In this document: piece after piece, positions 32,431 to 43,179 of the stretch
Layout of the letters: every line of letters begins with the position of its first letter
How positions within the stretch are numbered: position 1 is the first letter of the stretch
Assembly: GCA_036971615.1 (NCBI GenBank)
Contig: JAYKKR010000016.1
Span: 434,001-498,000 of the forward strand
Length of the DNA stretch: 64,000 bases
Source of the DNA: Amyloporia xantha
Taxonomy: Eukaryota; Basidiomycota; Agaricomycetes; Polyporales; Adustoporiaceae
Direction of reading: 5' to 3'
The notes under the pieces: generated by a model
Told to the model about the DNA's origin: nothing
Seen by the model: the letters and a program-made list of their open reading frames with translations, nothing else
Database searches by the model: none
Made by a program: the position numbers and the translations under genes

Positions 32431-34457
32431 ATCAGGAAAAACATATTTGGTACTAGGACACTCTAGGACTGTCCTAGAGCATCCTAGAGCACTCAGAGCA
32501 CTCAGAGTGCTCAGAATGCTCAGAGTGACCCAGGTAGCCCTCAGACAAACTCCTTCTAGGTCAAATCTCTGAGAGCATCTCAGAGTTCCTCCAGAGTATA
32601 TCTGAATTACTCTGAAAGCACACTCAAAGATATATGTATTGCTCTTAGATTGTCTCAGAATTACACAGAATCACTCAGATTATTTCATAATAAATGAGAT
32701 ATATTTATAAATCAAAACAAATGTATATTATTCTAATACTACAGAAGGCAACTATCAATAGGGATAGTAAGCTGATGTCTGTCAAATAGTATGCAAGTAC
32801 TCACTGTAACCATATCATATATACAGCCTATAAAACTGAAGGAGATTAGAATAACTATGAATACTTCTGTCAGTTAATACATTATTTCTGCATTTTCAAA
32901 AACATACCATCAAAATTCATGACTCCTAGTACATATCTGGAATGAATAGCAGAAGCCTAGATACTGTCCAATTTATGAAAAGATGACAGTATGTGTGATG
33001 TGGCATGAACTCACCTTAAATTCTCAGACAGTGCTGGAGGTCTAAATACAGTCTAGGATGACATGTCATTAGTATACCCAGCAAGACAATACACTCACTT
33101 TGATAACAATGGTAGAACAGATTAGAGACTAGTTTTACAACTGTAGCAGTGGAGGTTATCTGACAGAGAGAACAGAATTTGCAGGTGATCTACAGACTCA
33201 CATAAATCATGTCTCACAAGCCTCCAGATAAACCATTGTCCACCAAGTATAAGCCAAGCCTGTTGGAGACAGTGAACTCACCAGCATTCAAAAGGAACAA
33301 CAGAAGTCACATAGAGACACCAGAGAACAGACAGAAGGGCCAGCTGTAGTCTCAATAAGAGTATATCAGAATGTAGAAAGTATAGGCACAAGTTAGAGAT
33401 GTACACAGAGGAGAGGCAGGAGCTAACTTAGACGATGGTGATGGTACAAGGAGAGAACGCGCATGTTGCTTTGTGACGTGTCAAACATGGGCCAAATAAA
33501 AGCCAAACATTGGCCAAACATCCAAACAGTACAGGCTGTCGCGACAGCCTGTATACCAATTAAGGTAATAATGACCTTCTTCACTCAGATTGGCATTTTC
33601 ACTCTAATGTCTGTCTGCCTTCTACTTTAATGTCTCATTCTCAAGCATTTTTGCATAGCTATCATCACACTTACTATTAGTGGCCTACACTCTTCTTAGG
33701 TCATTTTTATTGCTGAATTAAAATATTCTCTTCAGATAGGAATAACTTACCCTGATTGAGAGCTGGAATAACTGATATACTAATTGGCTCAGAGTGTTGT
33801 ACAATAGCAACCCAGGCTATTTCTGAACTTCTCTGAGAAAACTTGAATAATTTTATAATGTCACTAGCATCTCAAAGCAAAGTTCTAAATCAAGTTGGAG
33901 AATAAGTAGTTGTCTATTCAATAATCTAATATTGACAACTCTATTTTAAAGCATACAAGAACACTGACACTCATCTACCTCTCTACCTCAATAAGGTCCA
34001 ACCAAATCATGATGTGATCATTATTGAATTTTCCTCAATGTAGCCTATAAATCACAGTGCCAGTACAAGAGCATACTGTAGAATATCATAGAAAGAAGTG
34101 AACATAGATATCATAAATGGAACTAATAGAGTCATTAATTGTCTTCTATCTAATCAATGTGACTCAATCAATACAGGAAGATAGAGCTAAGAAATATCAG
34201 CAATTTATCAAGTATTATAAACTTAAACTGATTTATATACATGCCAGACTGTCCAATCACAACTTGAATATAATCTTCCAAATTCTAAAGCACCTCAAAG
34301 ACATAAAGGATAGCCTGGGATGCCCTGAAATTATCTGAATATCTCAGAGCAACTCAGAGCAATCAAAGATGACCTGGGATGCTCTGGGACTACCTGAGAC
34401 AACCTGACAAATCTCATATATCCCAGAGTGTCTCAGGAAAAAAGTGTTTTTCCTGAT
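32431..34457. mobile_element. 2.0-kb AT-rich noncoding element within the hAT transposase
   Basis: It is bounded by ATCAGGAAAAAC and GTTTTTCCTGAT, a perfect 12-bp inverted repeat. Both subterminal regions contain clustered CTCAGAG/CTAGAGC motifs, and the interior is AT-rich with no coding region. No target duplication is seen. It splits the transposase between its catalytic-core segments. Confidence 0.6.
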
Positions 34458-35027
34458 GAGCAACAGTGGAGGATGTTGAGGACGAGTCAGAGCTGCTGTC
34501 AGAGGATGATGACTGGATTTATGAAGATATTCCATCCCCTGGCAATGAGGTTGAAGTTGATGATCCAGTGGATTTTGATCCAGGTGATCTTCTTGGTAAA
34601 GTTCTTGCCCTTGTCAACCAGGTATGCATATCATTTTCTATTTAAGCTAAGAGCTAATTCTATGTTAGGTTCGAGCATCACCACAGGCCAAGAGTTACTT
34701 TGCCAAGGTCTGTATTGAAGAAGGCCTCAATCCTCTTCAATTGATAAAGTGGATTCGGACACGATGGGGGTCAATGTATGACCTTATTGATCGTGTTATT
34801 GAGAATAAACCGGTATATTTTTAATTCATTTCTGTTGTTCTGTGATGTTTATGTGAGTATAGGCTGTCAACAAATTCTGCTTGGTTGCCGATGACAGTGC
34901 CAAGGTCCCTGATCTTAAAGGGAAGAAGTATGCTGATTTCCATTGTAAGGCTTGGTGCTCCTTCCGCTGTGCAATAAGCACACCTGGAAGGAACAGATCA
35001 ATGAGTCGAAGGGGAAGGGGAGTGAAG

Positions 35028-35263
35028 TGTCGCGTGAATAGAGGAAACACAGACGCAAAGGGGTGCTCAGAGAGCAGATATACTCCTAGGAACTCAGGAG
35101 GGAGAGTAGGCGCCAAAACAGCTAACCTGACACATACACTGACACCTAACCGAAGGCTACTCATAGCACAGATTAAGGAAAGATACAGGCAGAGACCACA
35201 GGTATGTACGACGTATGGGCGCCTAAATCACGTGATCTGTGCGTCCGAGCACTCCCTCTAACA
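35028..35263 (-). repeat. Solo copia-type LTR in cassette copy 2 (236 bp)
   Basis: On the minus strand it starts TGTTAGAGGGAG and ends CGCGACA. It is flanked by a 5-bp duplication, TGAAG (35023-35027 and 35264-35268). The first eight bases equal those of the copia C LTR but the rest differs. Copy 1 has the empty site. Confidence 0.85.
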
Positions 35264-35707
35264 TGAAGACGTTCGCAGCGTCTGGCACGGAGGATGAGCA
35301 AGAGAGAAAATAATTGATTGAGCTAGAGACTTGTAGGTATATGGGGGATGCTCTAAGTGTGCTATCCCAGTGAAGTCGCAGTCGCAGTCCTAAGTACGCA
35401 GTAGATATCCCGGATCACAGTAAAATGGGTCAAGCCGCTTGCTCACCCTCTCGTAGAAGTGAAACACAGTGTTGCTCCGCTGAGCAAGAAAAACCCGGTC
35501 GCATGAAAGTCAAAGTCCCAGTCGCAGCTCGTACCAGATGGTAGATGCCCCCTTCTGCCTCGTTCCCCTTCCTCATATATACCTCGTCCCGCGTGCGCTG
35601 CCACGTCACTCTCCCTCCGGCTACCTCCTGCTGCCTCCCCTCCGGCTCTTCCCCTGACTTACTCTTCCCCCTTTCGCGCACTCTTCCCTCCCTTCATCTC
35701 ATTCGCC

Positions 35708-36508
35708 ATGTCTGAGCCTGCCGAACCTACCGACCCCATTGGTTCCCTCCACGTCCGCCGCTACCTCCTCCTCATAGACGTGCTTCGCGCTGAATGCATT
35801 GTCGAGCCTTCGTTCCGCCCTTCCGATCCGGCTGCTTGGCTTGCCTGGGCACACGGAGTGCGCTGGCTGTTGGTTTGTCCACCTTCCCTTTTTACTCCTC
35901 ATTCCCTCCTCTAACGTCCTGTCCCGCAGCATCTTGCTTATGAAGCTCGAGCCCAAGCCATTGCCGCAGGGAACCTCACGCTCCCTCCGCTCACTGCCTT
36001 CATCACCCTCCGCGAGCTCGTCCACTACATCGACTCGATCTTCCGCTCCTCCCTGAGCCATCGCGGTGCAGTCCCTTATCCTGGGATCGCCTGGAGCCCC
36101 GACGAGGTCCGTTCTAATGCGCAGCGGGACGAAGCTGGCACTCCACCTCCCCTCCCGTTGTACACGGAAGAGGCCTTCTGGACCCCTCCCCGCATCACCG
36201 AGGAACGTACCGATGAAGCTTTGGAACGGCTCGAAATTGTTGCCCGCCAGTTCTCAGACACTTTGGACCGTATGCGTCCCTATCCGCAGGCGTTCAAAGA
36301 CCTAGAGCACTCGATCTGTGTCGCCGCTCACGCTCTGGGAGGAAGGGGAGGACGTCGGGAGGGAGGTCCCTCGCGGGCCCGTACCCCTGCGGAGGAGGAT
36401 TTCCGCTACCACCGGGAGGCTATTTATCGTCCCCCGCGCCACCGCTCGTTCTCTGACGTTGGCGGGGAAGGGCCCGACGCTCCCATCGACTTGTCGACCG
36501 TAGATTAG
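35708..36508 (+). CDS. Unknown cassette protein, copy 2 (247 aa, one intron)
   Basis: The exons 35708-35872 and 35930-36508 have the same 57-nt intron and the same predicted 247-residue protein as copy 1, offset by exactly 7,917 bp throughout. I see no nucleotide difference within the gene, while changes occur in the flanks. Retention of the intron shows that the copy was made at DNA level. Confidence 0.7.
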
Positions 36509-37935
36509 CGTTCAGTCCTGTAGTCGTCCCGTTCAAATGCCATGCTTGCTTCCGCCGAGCTCCCTTATCCCGCGTGATCACATCTCCTCCGTTCCGCTGT
36601 CTCGTCCTGCCCTATCGTCCGTTCATGGGGTAGCGTGTACCCATTCCTTATACCGTATCACTGAGAGGGAATGGGAGCTTCTGCTGCTCATTCATGAGGT
36701 CTTGGAGGTATGTGAGGATGTTTATGTCTAATGAATGCAGGCTAATAAAAAGTATAGGAATGTCAGGAAGCTCAGTCCACTTTCTCATCTGAGTCTGTCC
36801 CAACTGTTTGGCGCACAATTCCAACATTGGAATGCCTCCAACAGTGCTGGGAGACAATGGCCAAACAGCTCAAGTTTGCTAGGGTTAAGTTTGCGATAGA
36901 GAAGGGTCTTGCCAAGCTGCGCAAGTGGTATATGTCAATTGATCAATCTGACATATATTTCATTTGTCTTGGTATGTTATCACTTTTGTGTTATGCCATT
37001 TCCACACTGACACAGTTGTATAGCTTTGGATCCATCCATCAAACTAGAATATACTCAACAACACTGGGAGTCAGAATACTTTGAGTCTGGTAAGCAGACC
37101 TTGGAGGAAGTGGTGAGCTGCATGTTTCAATTCCAGTGTGGAAGTCTTTAATGCCACCTCCAGTTTGATGACTATGCCAAGTCGTCATCTGATGACTCTC
37201 TACCCAAAGAGTCCAGTGAGCCTACAGTGGTTGAAGGCTCTCCTGTCAAGACCAAAGGATATGCATCCTCATGGTTGCGAGCTGCAGTGCGTAGCCGTGT
37301 GGAGACTGAAAACAAGGCTCGGGATCCACGAAAGGAGCTAAAGGACTATCTTGATAGTCCTTTAGAGACCAATGTGACTGATCCTCTGAAATGGTGGGGG
37401 GTAAGCATCACATTGTTGTCTTCTCTGGGAATTGTAACTGATCTTAGAGTAGCATCATATGGGCCAGTATCCAACACTAGCCCATATTGCACGTGACTAT
37501 CTAGCTATCCAAGGCTCAGTGGTCTCATCTGAGAGAGCCTTCTCTGGTGGAGGAAGAACTGGTACAAAGGAGTGTAACCAGTTATCACCTCAAACTTTTG
37601 AGGCCTTGCAGATCTTGAAGGATGCATATCATACAGGTCTTATGAATTCAGAGACAGATATTGTTGAGAAGGCAAAGAAACCATGGTCCATAGAATAGAC
37701 TAGTACAAATTGAACCAAATTTATTAATTTAGAAAATTAGAGGTTCAGATGGTTCGAACCAGTTCCGAACCTGAACCGAACCTGCCGAACCAGTTCAGCA
37801 GGTTCAGTTTAGGTTCAGGTTCAGGTTCGGTTCAGGGTTCGGCCAAAATACCTGCCAAACTGAACCGAACTGAACTTAGGAGACGCTAGATATTTTACTT
37901 ATTTGGTTCAGTGGGAGTTTTTAGCGTGCGCACGT

Positions 37936-37943
37936 AGTGGGAG
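37936..37943 (+). other. Polypurine tract of copia element C
   Basis: AGTGGGAG directly precedes the 3' LTR, in the position used to prime plus-strand DNA. Confidence 0.6.
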
Positions 37944-38159
37944 TGTTAGAGTAGATGTTCGCGTGCTAAGTGCAGTAGTACAAATACGTACATACACAGC
38001 CAGCATGATCTGCAACGGCCTCCTTTGAATACAGCTTGCTTGCTTCCGTGACTTCTTGTGAGCCTTAGGTGTTGGTGTTGGTGTCTGTGCCCTCTCGTGT
38101 CCTCTCGCTTCTCATCTTTGTGCTCTCTCAGATCACATATTCCATTCATTCTGCTGACA
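37944..38159 (+). repeat. 3' LTR of copia element C
   Basis: 216 bp, the same length as the 5' LTR and with the same termini. It is followed by the GGCTC duplication. Confidence 0.85.
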
Positions 38160-38164
38160 GGCTC

Positions 38165-38579
38165 ATCTGATAGAGCATGTTCACTTTGTTAGTAAATGTT
38201 CTAATGATACTACAAGAGTTTATAATGAGTTAGGGTCAAAAATCACTTTTATACTCCATCAGACAGAACTTACTTACTTCATTAGCAACTGTTGTAATGT
38301 CTGTAATGGGATTCCCAATATTTACTGACATACGACTGTATCAAGATCTAGTTTCAATTTTTCTAATGTTTTTTCAGTCTGTTTCTATGACTGTTGTCAT
38401 ATCTTTGAAGAGTTAACATGGTAACCTTGTACTCTCACTAGGACTAGTTTTCAGAACCATCAAATTGATTCTATAGGGTTGTAGAGTTAATGTCCAAAGA
38501 GTGATTGAAGGAAAGTGATCAGATTGTTGTAGAAATCTTATATGGTTGAATCTTGTGGGGCAATAATGGAAGACAGCAC
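38165..38579 (-). mobile_element. 22-bp-array element, copy 4, second part
   Basis: This resumes array copy 4 after the copia C insertion. It ends with the reverse complement of the left-end region of copies 1 and 2 (GGGGCAATAATGGAAGACAGC). The terminal ~60 bp are replaced by an LTR fragment. Confidence 0.65.
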
Positions 38580-38905
38580 TGTCAAAATCTGTGCTCTGCC
38601 AGTCCCCCAGTGTCCCCTCCATCGTCTCATTGCTTCTATGCATGTTTCCATTGTTCCTCTTCTATTGTATCTGTTATATGACTTTCTAGCTTGTTCTAGG
38701 TGTATGCCACTTGCTCCATAGTATTGGTGCCACAGTGGCACAATGCACACTTGAGTGGCAGTGGCACAATAGACCTTCTGTCCATTGCGCCACTTCCCAT
38801 TGTTCCACTTCCATTGTGCCACCCTCTATTGTTCTCTTCATCTATTGTTCTCTATCATATATATAGGCCCTAGAGTCCTCAGCCTGGTCCCCACAAGTTG
38901 CTTGC
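38580..38905 (+). repeat. LTR fragment of the copia B family
   Basis: From TGTCAAAATCTG onward it follows the copia B LTR (1686-2148) base for base with modest divergence. It keeps the TATA-like CATATATATAGGCCC and stops just before the region that is duplicated in LTR B. Confidence 0.8.
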
Positions 38906-40159
38906 TCCTGAAAACATCTTCAATTTCGAGGTGCAAAATGAGCTTGCATTCTTCTGGCAGGGGGGTTTGGACATGCTTGATGCAGAGACCACTCTTTATG
39001 AGGCATTTACTTTTAATTCTGAAAAAGTTTAATTGCTCTTTCATACAAGTATTCACATATACTCATCTGCTAGAGATGAACATTAATGGTTTGAATGAAT
39101 ATTGCAGTACTTCATATGTTCCTGTGTGTGACACTTGTGGTGCTTCACTTACATAATCCAGTGGTCAATATGCTGTCATGATGATTGGTCAGTCGGTCAA
39201 GTACAGTCATGATGGGTACCTGATGGGTATTTGTGAACACTGCCCTTATCCAGTCATCAGCACCATTCAGACCTATCTCTGGGCTGCCCAATGTAGTTTC
39301 CACTGGGCACTGTTGGGCACTCAACCTCCACTTCAGAAAGGTTCAAGCCAGAGTCACGGCAGCACTATGTGGGCTATGTGTGCTGATGAAGACAGAATAG
39401 AGTAAGGGATAAATTGTATCTTGAGTACATGATTATGTGCAAAGATTTTTCAGTATGTATATGTTAGTGCAAATCCCATGGTGAGAGTCATCTGCTATCC
39501 ATATACAGGAGTCTAGGTAAAACCACTATATGACTGGCTTAAATTGACTGCATCTGGTCACCAACAATAGATTGGTAAATTTCATTGGGAATGTACACTA
39601 CACAGGAGTGGTGAATGTCAACATGTCATTCATCTATGCCCAGATTCATCCTGCATGCACATGCAAGAGACTTTTCACCCTCACACTGTGGTAATTTCAT
39701 GCATGCACACCTCCACAGCGTGAGGAGGCATACAGGACTACAAAGAGATGGTGCACATCAAGGAGCAAGTACATGATCATGCTCTGGGTCCTTCCTTCCA
39801 ACACTGTTAGGGCCAATATCTGAGGCCCTGCAACAGAAATCATATTCCCACATTGTTATGCATATTGCTGTAACTCAAAATTCAACCCAAATGAACTCAA
39901 GATTCCAAGTTCAGGTGAGTTACACACCTCAACTCAACTCAACTTAGCTCATAACAATACTTGTATTCAGTGAATTGGTAGACTCAAGTCTGGTTTGATT
40001 GGGGGTGAATGACATACACATCTTCCTATCTTGCATATCAGGGATGAGATTTGTCTGAGGCACAAACACATCTGAAGATCAATACAAGCTTGCATTGTGT
40101 ATATACAAAGGACCTGACATCATTATAAAGAAGCAAGTGAAAAACGTCAGGGACCATCC
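38906..40159. other. Boundary region between transposon-rich and host halves, no supported gene
   Basis: Short open frames (for example 39,178-39,405) show no recognisable motif. There is no clear repeat beyond AACTCAACTCAACT at about 39,930. It probably includes the 3' flank of PMT4. Confidence 0.35.
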
Positions 40160-43011
40160 CTAGACGTCACCTGTCGGTTTCGCAGCGAAATGTAGCGTCC
40201 AAGACGACAGTAGTCGTCTGCTGTTCACTGAATCTCCATCCAAACTGCAAAATATAATTAGTATATGAACATCCAGACCACATTCATGGAAGCTCACCCT
40301 GGGGTACCATACGTCAATGGTGCCAAGTAGATGAACATGATCACCATCAGCAATGCATATACCCCAACGATGATCGGACCCTTCAGTCCCAGATCAGCAT
40401 AGGTGGCAGCTTTGGGGCGGCTCATTGATGGACCCCGCACAGAGATAGGGTAGTTGATCGTCTCAGAGAGCACAAAGCTGAGCACAGAGCCTGCCACCAG
40501 CGCCGAGGCAAGATGGGACGGTAGATAATGGTGGACGAAGAGCTGCCGGCTCATGAGGTAAAAAGGAAAGTAGTGCACGGCCCATACGACCAGGAAGAAG
40601 CCTGTCGAATTCCATAGTCGATTGCGGACCGCTACACATCCCAGTTAGACCTTCTATTACTCGAGTGATGACTAAACCTACGTTCAGATATGGGCTCAAC
40701 TTCGCGTCGCCGCGCAAGCAGATCCGCACCCAGGATGCCCACGTAGGTCGACAGTGCAATCACACACGTCCACCAACCAATAATGTTGCCGATGAGGTAG
40801 ATTTGCTTCTGCTCCGTGCCTTCTGTCCAGAAGCTGATACCACTGATCAGGAATGGCCAGTTGATCGGGTTGCTAGCGTAAGGGTGAGATGCAGTAAGAC
40901 CAGCATTGTGCTGCAACATCAAGAGCTGCAACTCTCCGAACTTCTTAAAGAAGTTCATCTTCTTAGGTTCTTTCGGGGAAATATTGGTTCGGTTCTCAAT
41001 ATCATTGCCAGCTACGCGAAAACTGTTGAATTGGTGCACGATTAGATGACTATATATGCCACTCACTCTCATCGTCAAGGATGTCGTCGACAAACCAGAT
41101 GGTTGACTTCTCATTGGTGTTCTTGTTTCCGTTGATCTCCTGTTGACTAAACGCCCACTCGGGTAGCTGCTTCGTATGCGTCCACATTGCCACCTTTGTC
41201 GACACATGAATGAGCTTGAAGTGCCCCGACTTGCTCTTCCATGCCTCGCCCTCGTGTCCATCAACGAGGCGCAAGCTGAAGAGCGTGTCGTTGTAACGTG
41301 AATGGTCATCTTTGGACCATGTGGTAAATTCCTCATTAGTAGGCATGAGCGGTGAGGCCACGTCGTGTGTCAGTAGATAGGATTGGGTGTTGACGTGCAA
41401 TAATTGAACGACATCTTCATGTCGTACTATACGCCCGCGGCCAGTCTCCGGAAGCGCCTTCGTGGGTACGATCTGCCATTGATTATTTGAATCCTCGTGG
41501 CCGTATCCCGTTACTTGCTGGCCTAGCCCATCGTTAGCAACGAAGGTAAGAGAAGGGAATCTAGCGCTACCTTGGCTACTGATGCGGCCGTCCTCGTATT
41601 TCAATGGATATCTTTCCGGGTGTGAATGCAAGAACACCCTAGTGTCCTTATGCCTGATCGTTACGGTATCGTAATAACGTATCTCTGGTGACAATTATTT
41701 TCCAATAATAGACAAATCACCAATATCCCTACATACCTTGACTGTTGAGTAGCATCTCGTTTCCTCTGAGCGTTTCCTGGAAAGCTGGGCTCATGAACGT
41801 GTCTCCTGGTCCGGTGTTGGTCAGGATCGAGAGGTGAATGTAGAAAAACATAAGATAGAGGAACACGGGCAGTACGATCAGCCCCACAGCTCTAGCAAGG
41901 AAGTGTTTCGTGAAGTATTCCTGGTGTGATGAGAAGGTCCAGCAGCAGTAGGAAGGAAAGATGAAAAACACTGACCATACTATAACCCTTCTTGACATCT
42001 AAAATATCCCACAGATCTACGAGAACCGGAATGCCGATGGCAACGACGGTCAAAACACCGTTCACTTTGGATGCCCATGTGCAGGCCATGAATGTGCCTG
42101 TAGCAAGCAACCACCCCCACCATTCTGGAGAAAAGTCGCTGAAGATAGATAAACATTTACCCACACGCGCAAAACAAAATTAGACATACAGGTACCGCAA
42201 CTTCCGAAAACGAACGTATGAGTACAGAGTGAGAGACATGAAGAAGATCAAGATGGCGTCGAGCAGAATAAGACGTCCCTGGGTCACGTGAGCATTGTCT
42301 GTCGGATGAAGCTCAGAATGAGGCAAACGGGCCCTTACGGCGTATAAACGTACCAAAAAGTATGATAGAGGCCGAGAATGCTCCAACGATTGTCGAATAT
42401 CCACACTCCTTCATGATCGCGTAGACGATTGGTACTGTGAGACTTGACAGGAACGCAGGAAGAGCGCGCATGCCGACATATGGGACATGATTTTCTGTGT
42501 AGCTATCTCCAATGTTCTCAAAGAGGAAATGACCATCGTAGCCGACGAACCAGCCAGCCAAGCCGAACAGCATCTTGGCGAGTGGAGGGTGGACATCGAA
42601 ATAGTACTCTCTTTTGATATAATATGACGCAAACTTGCCAAAGTGAACCTCATCAAACCTGGAAGAGAGGGTCACGTCATGTTAATCAAGACAAACAAAT
42701 GGAGGCTGCGCACACTACTTGATCTGGATGGTTAATTTTGTAGAAGCGGAGGGCAAACGCAAGCACGGTGAGGAAGGCAGCCATCGCCATGCTAGCCCGC
42801 TCTGTCTCCAACACCTTCTCGACAGTGCTGCGGTTTCGCTGCACACAATATCCGTCAGCCTGACACGGCGAGCAGGGGACTACGTGTCACGCACAGGATT
42901 GGCGAATTCGATCTGGTTTTCATCTTGGTCGACGTCGACGTAGCCGGGAGACCTTGAGGCGGGCTGTCGCCTCTGCCTGAGGTTTGGACCTGGAGAGGTG
43001 AGGCCCGACAT
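40160..43011 (-). CDS. PMT4: Dolichyl-phosphate-mannose protein O-mannosyltransferase, PMT4 type
   Basis: Eleven exons from ATG 43011 to TAG 40160 join in frame to 771 residues, the usual PMT4 length. The enzyme transfers mannose from dolichyl-phosphate-mannose to Ser/Thr in the ER lumen. The sequence shows the first membrane segment (AAFLTVLAFALRFY), the acidic loop-1 motif FDEVHFGKFASYYIKREYY with FDVHPPLAKM, several membrane helices, TNTGPGDTFMSP, then a MIR region (~aa 335-520: FLHSHPERYPLKYEDGR, VTGYGHEDSNNQWQI, VVQLLHVNTQSYLLTHDV). C-terminal membrane helices end in LSSWTLHFAAK. LHSH...YP and LTHDV point to the PMT4/POMT1 branch rather than PMT1 or PMT2. The start codon is 168 bp from that of PRPF4. 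Confidence 0.93.
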
Positions 43012-43179
43012 GTGAGGACAGAAAGAGAGATGAGGACCGAATCAACAGCGCGCGTTGGCCGGTGCATGGTTCAGATCTCGTTACAGATCTAAAGCCTTCG
43101 CCAAACAACCGTCAACATCCTCCCTGATCCCAGAAATTGTCCGGTCGGCGTAATCCCAGCCGTATCACACAATTTACTT
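43012..43179. promoter_or_regulatory. 168-bp shared promoter of PMT4 and PRPF4
   Basis: It is the whole interval between two divergent start codons. No TATA box is evident. AGATCT occurs twice (about 43,073 and 43,086). Confidence 0.5.

Larger units (their letters stand above)
34944..36650 (+). mobile_element. Gene cassette, copy 2 (in hAT transposase)
   Basis: It begins TGTAAGGCTTGG after GATTTCCAT and ends CATTCCTTA before TACCGTATC. The transposase frame reads through if the cassette is removed. It differs from copy 1 by a 236-bp solo LTR and a few substitutions outside the gene. It is in the same orientation as the host transposase. Confidence 0.65.
30139..37698 (+). pseudogene. hAT transposase, disrupted
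   Basis: The pieces in order are an acidic/basic N-terminal region (from ATG 30139), a BED-type zinc finger (HWCEVCK at ~31,255, then LRTHISR at ~31,400), and catalytic-core sequence TFDSWTSDAQDPYLSV (first Asp) and GWATSDNAFTND (second Asp). After the 2.0-kb insertion come IKWIRTRWGSMYDLIDRV and NKFCLVADD. After cassette copy 2 come REWELLLLIHEVLEV, TMAKQLKFA...KGLAKLRKWY and the C-terminal dimerisation domain YPTLAHIARDYLAIQ...VVSSERAFSGGGR. An in-frame TGA after LDAEQLA (~31,901) and the two insertions make it nonfunctional. Confidence 0.8.
29865..37884 (+). mobile_element. Decayed hAT transposon inserted in copia element C
   Basis: The ends GTCTCCTAAGTTC and GAACTTAGGAGAC form a 13-bp inverted repeat. 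Both subterminal regions (29,878-30,040 and 37,735-37,875) are packed with GGTTC/GAACC motifs, as in many hAT elements. No clear 8-bp target duplication remains. The transposase gene is interrupted by a 2.0-kb AT-rich element and by cassette copy 2. Confidence 0.75.
27035..38159 (+). mobile_element. Copia element C (pol-less), heavily nested
   Basis: Two 216-bp LTRs (27035-27250 and 37944-38159) have TGTTAGAG...CTGACA termini and are flanked by the 5-bp duplication GGCTC (27030-27034 and 38160-38164). A primer-binding site, a Gag gene and a polypurine tract are present, while protease, integrase, reverse transcriptase and RNase H are absent. The internal space is filled by a gene cassette (27,268) and a hAT element (29,865). 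The target is array copy 4. Confidence 0.85.
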
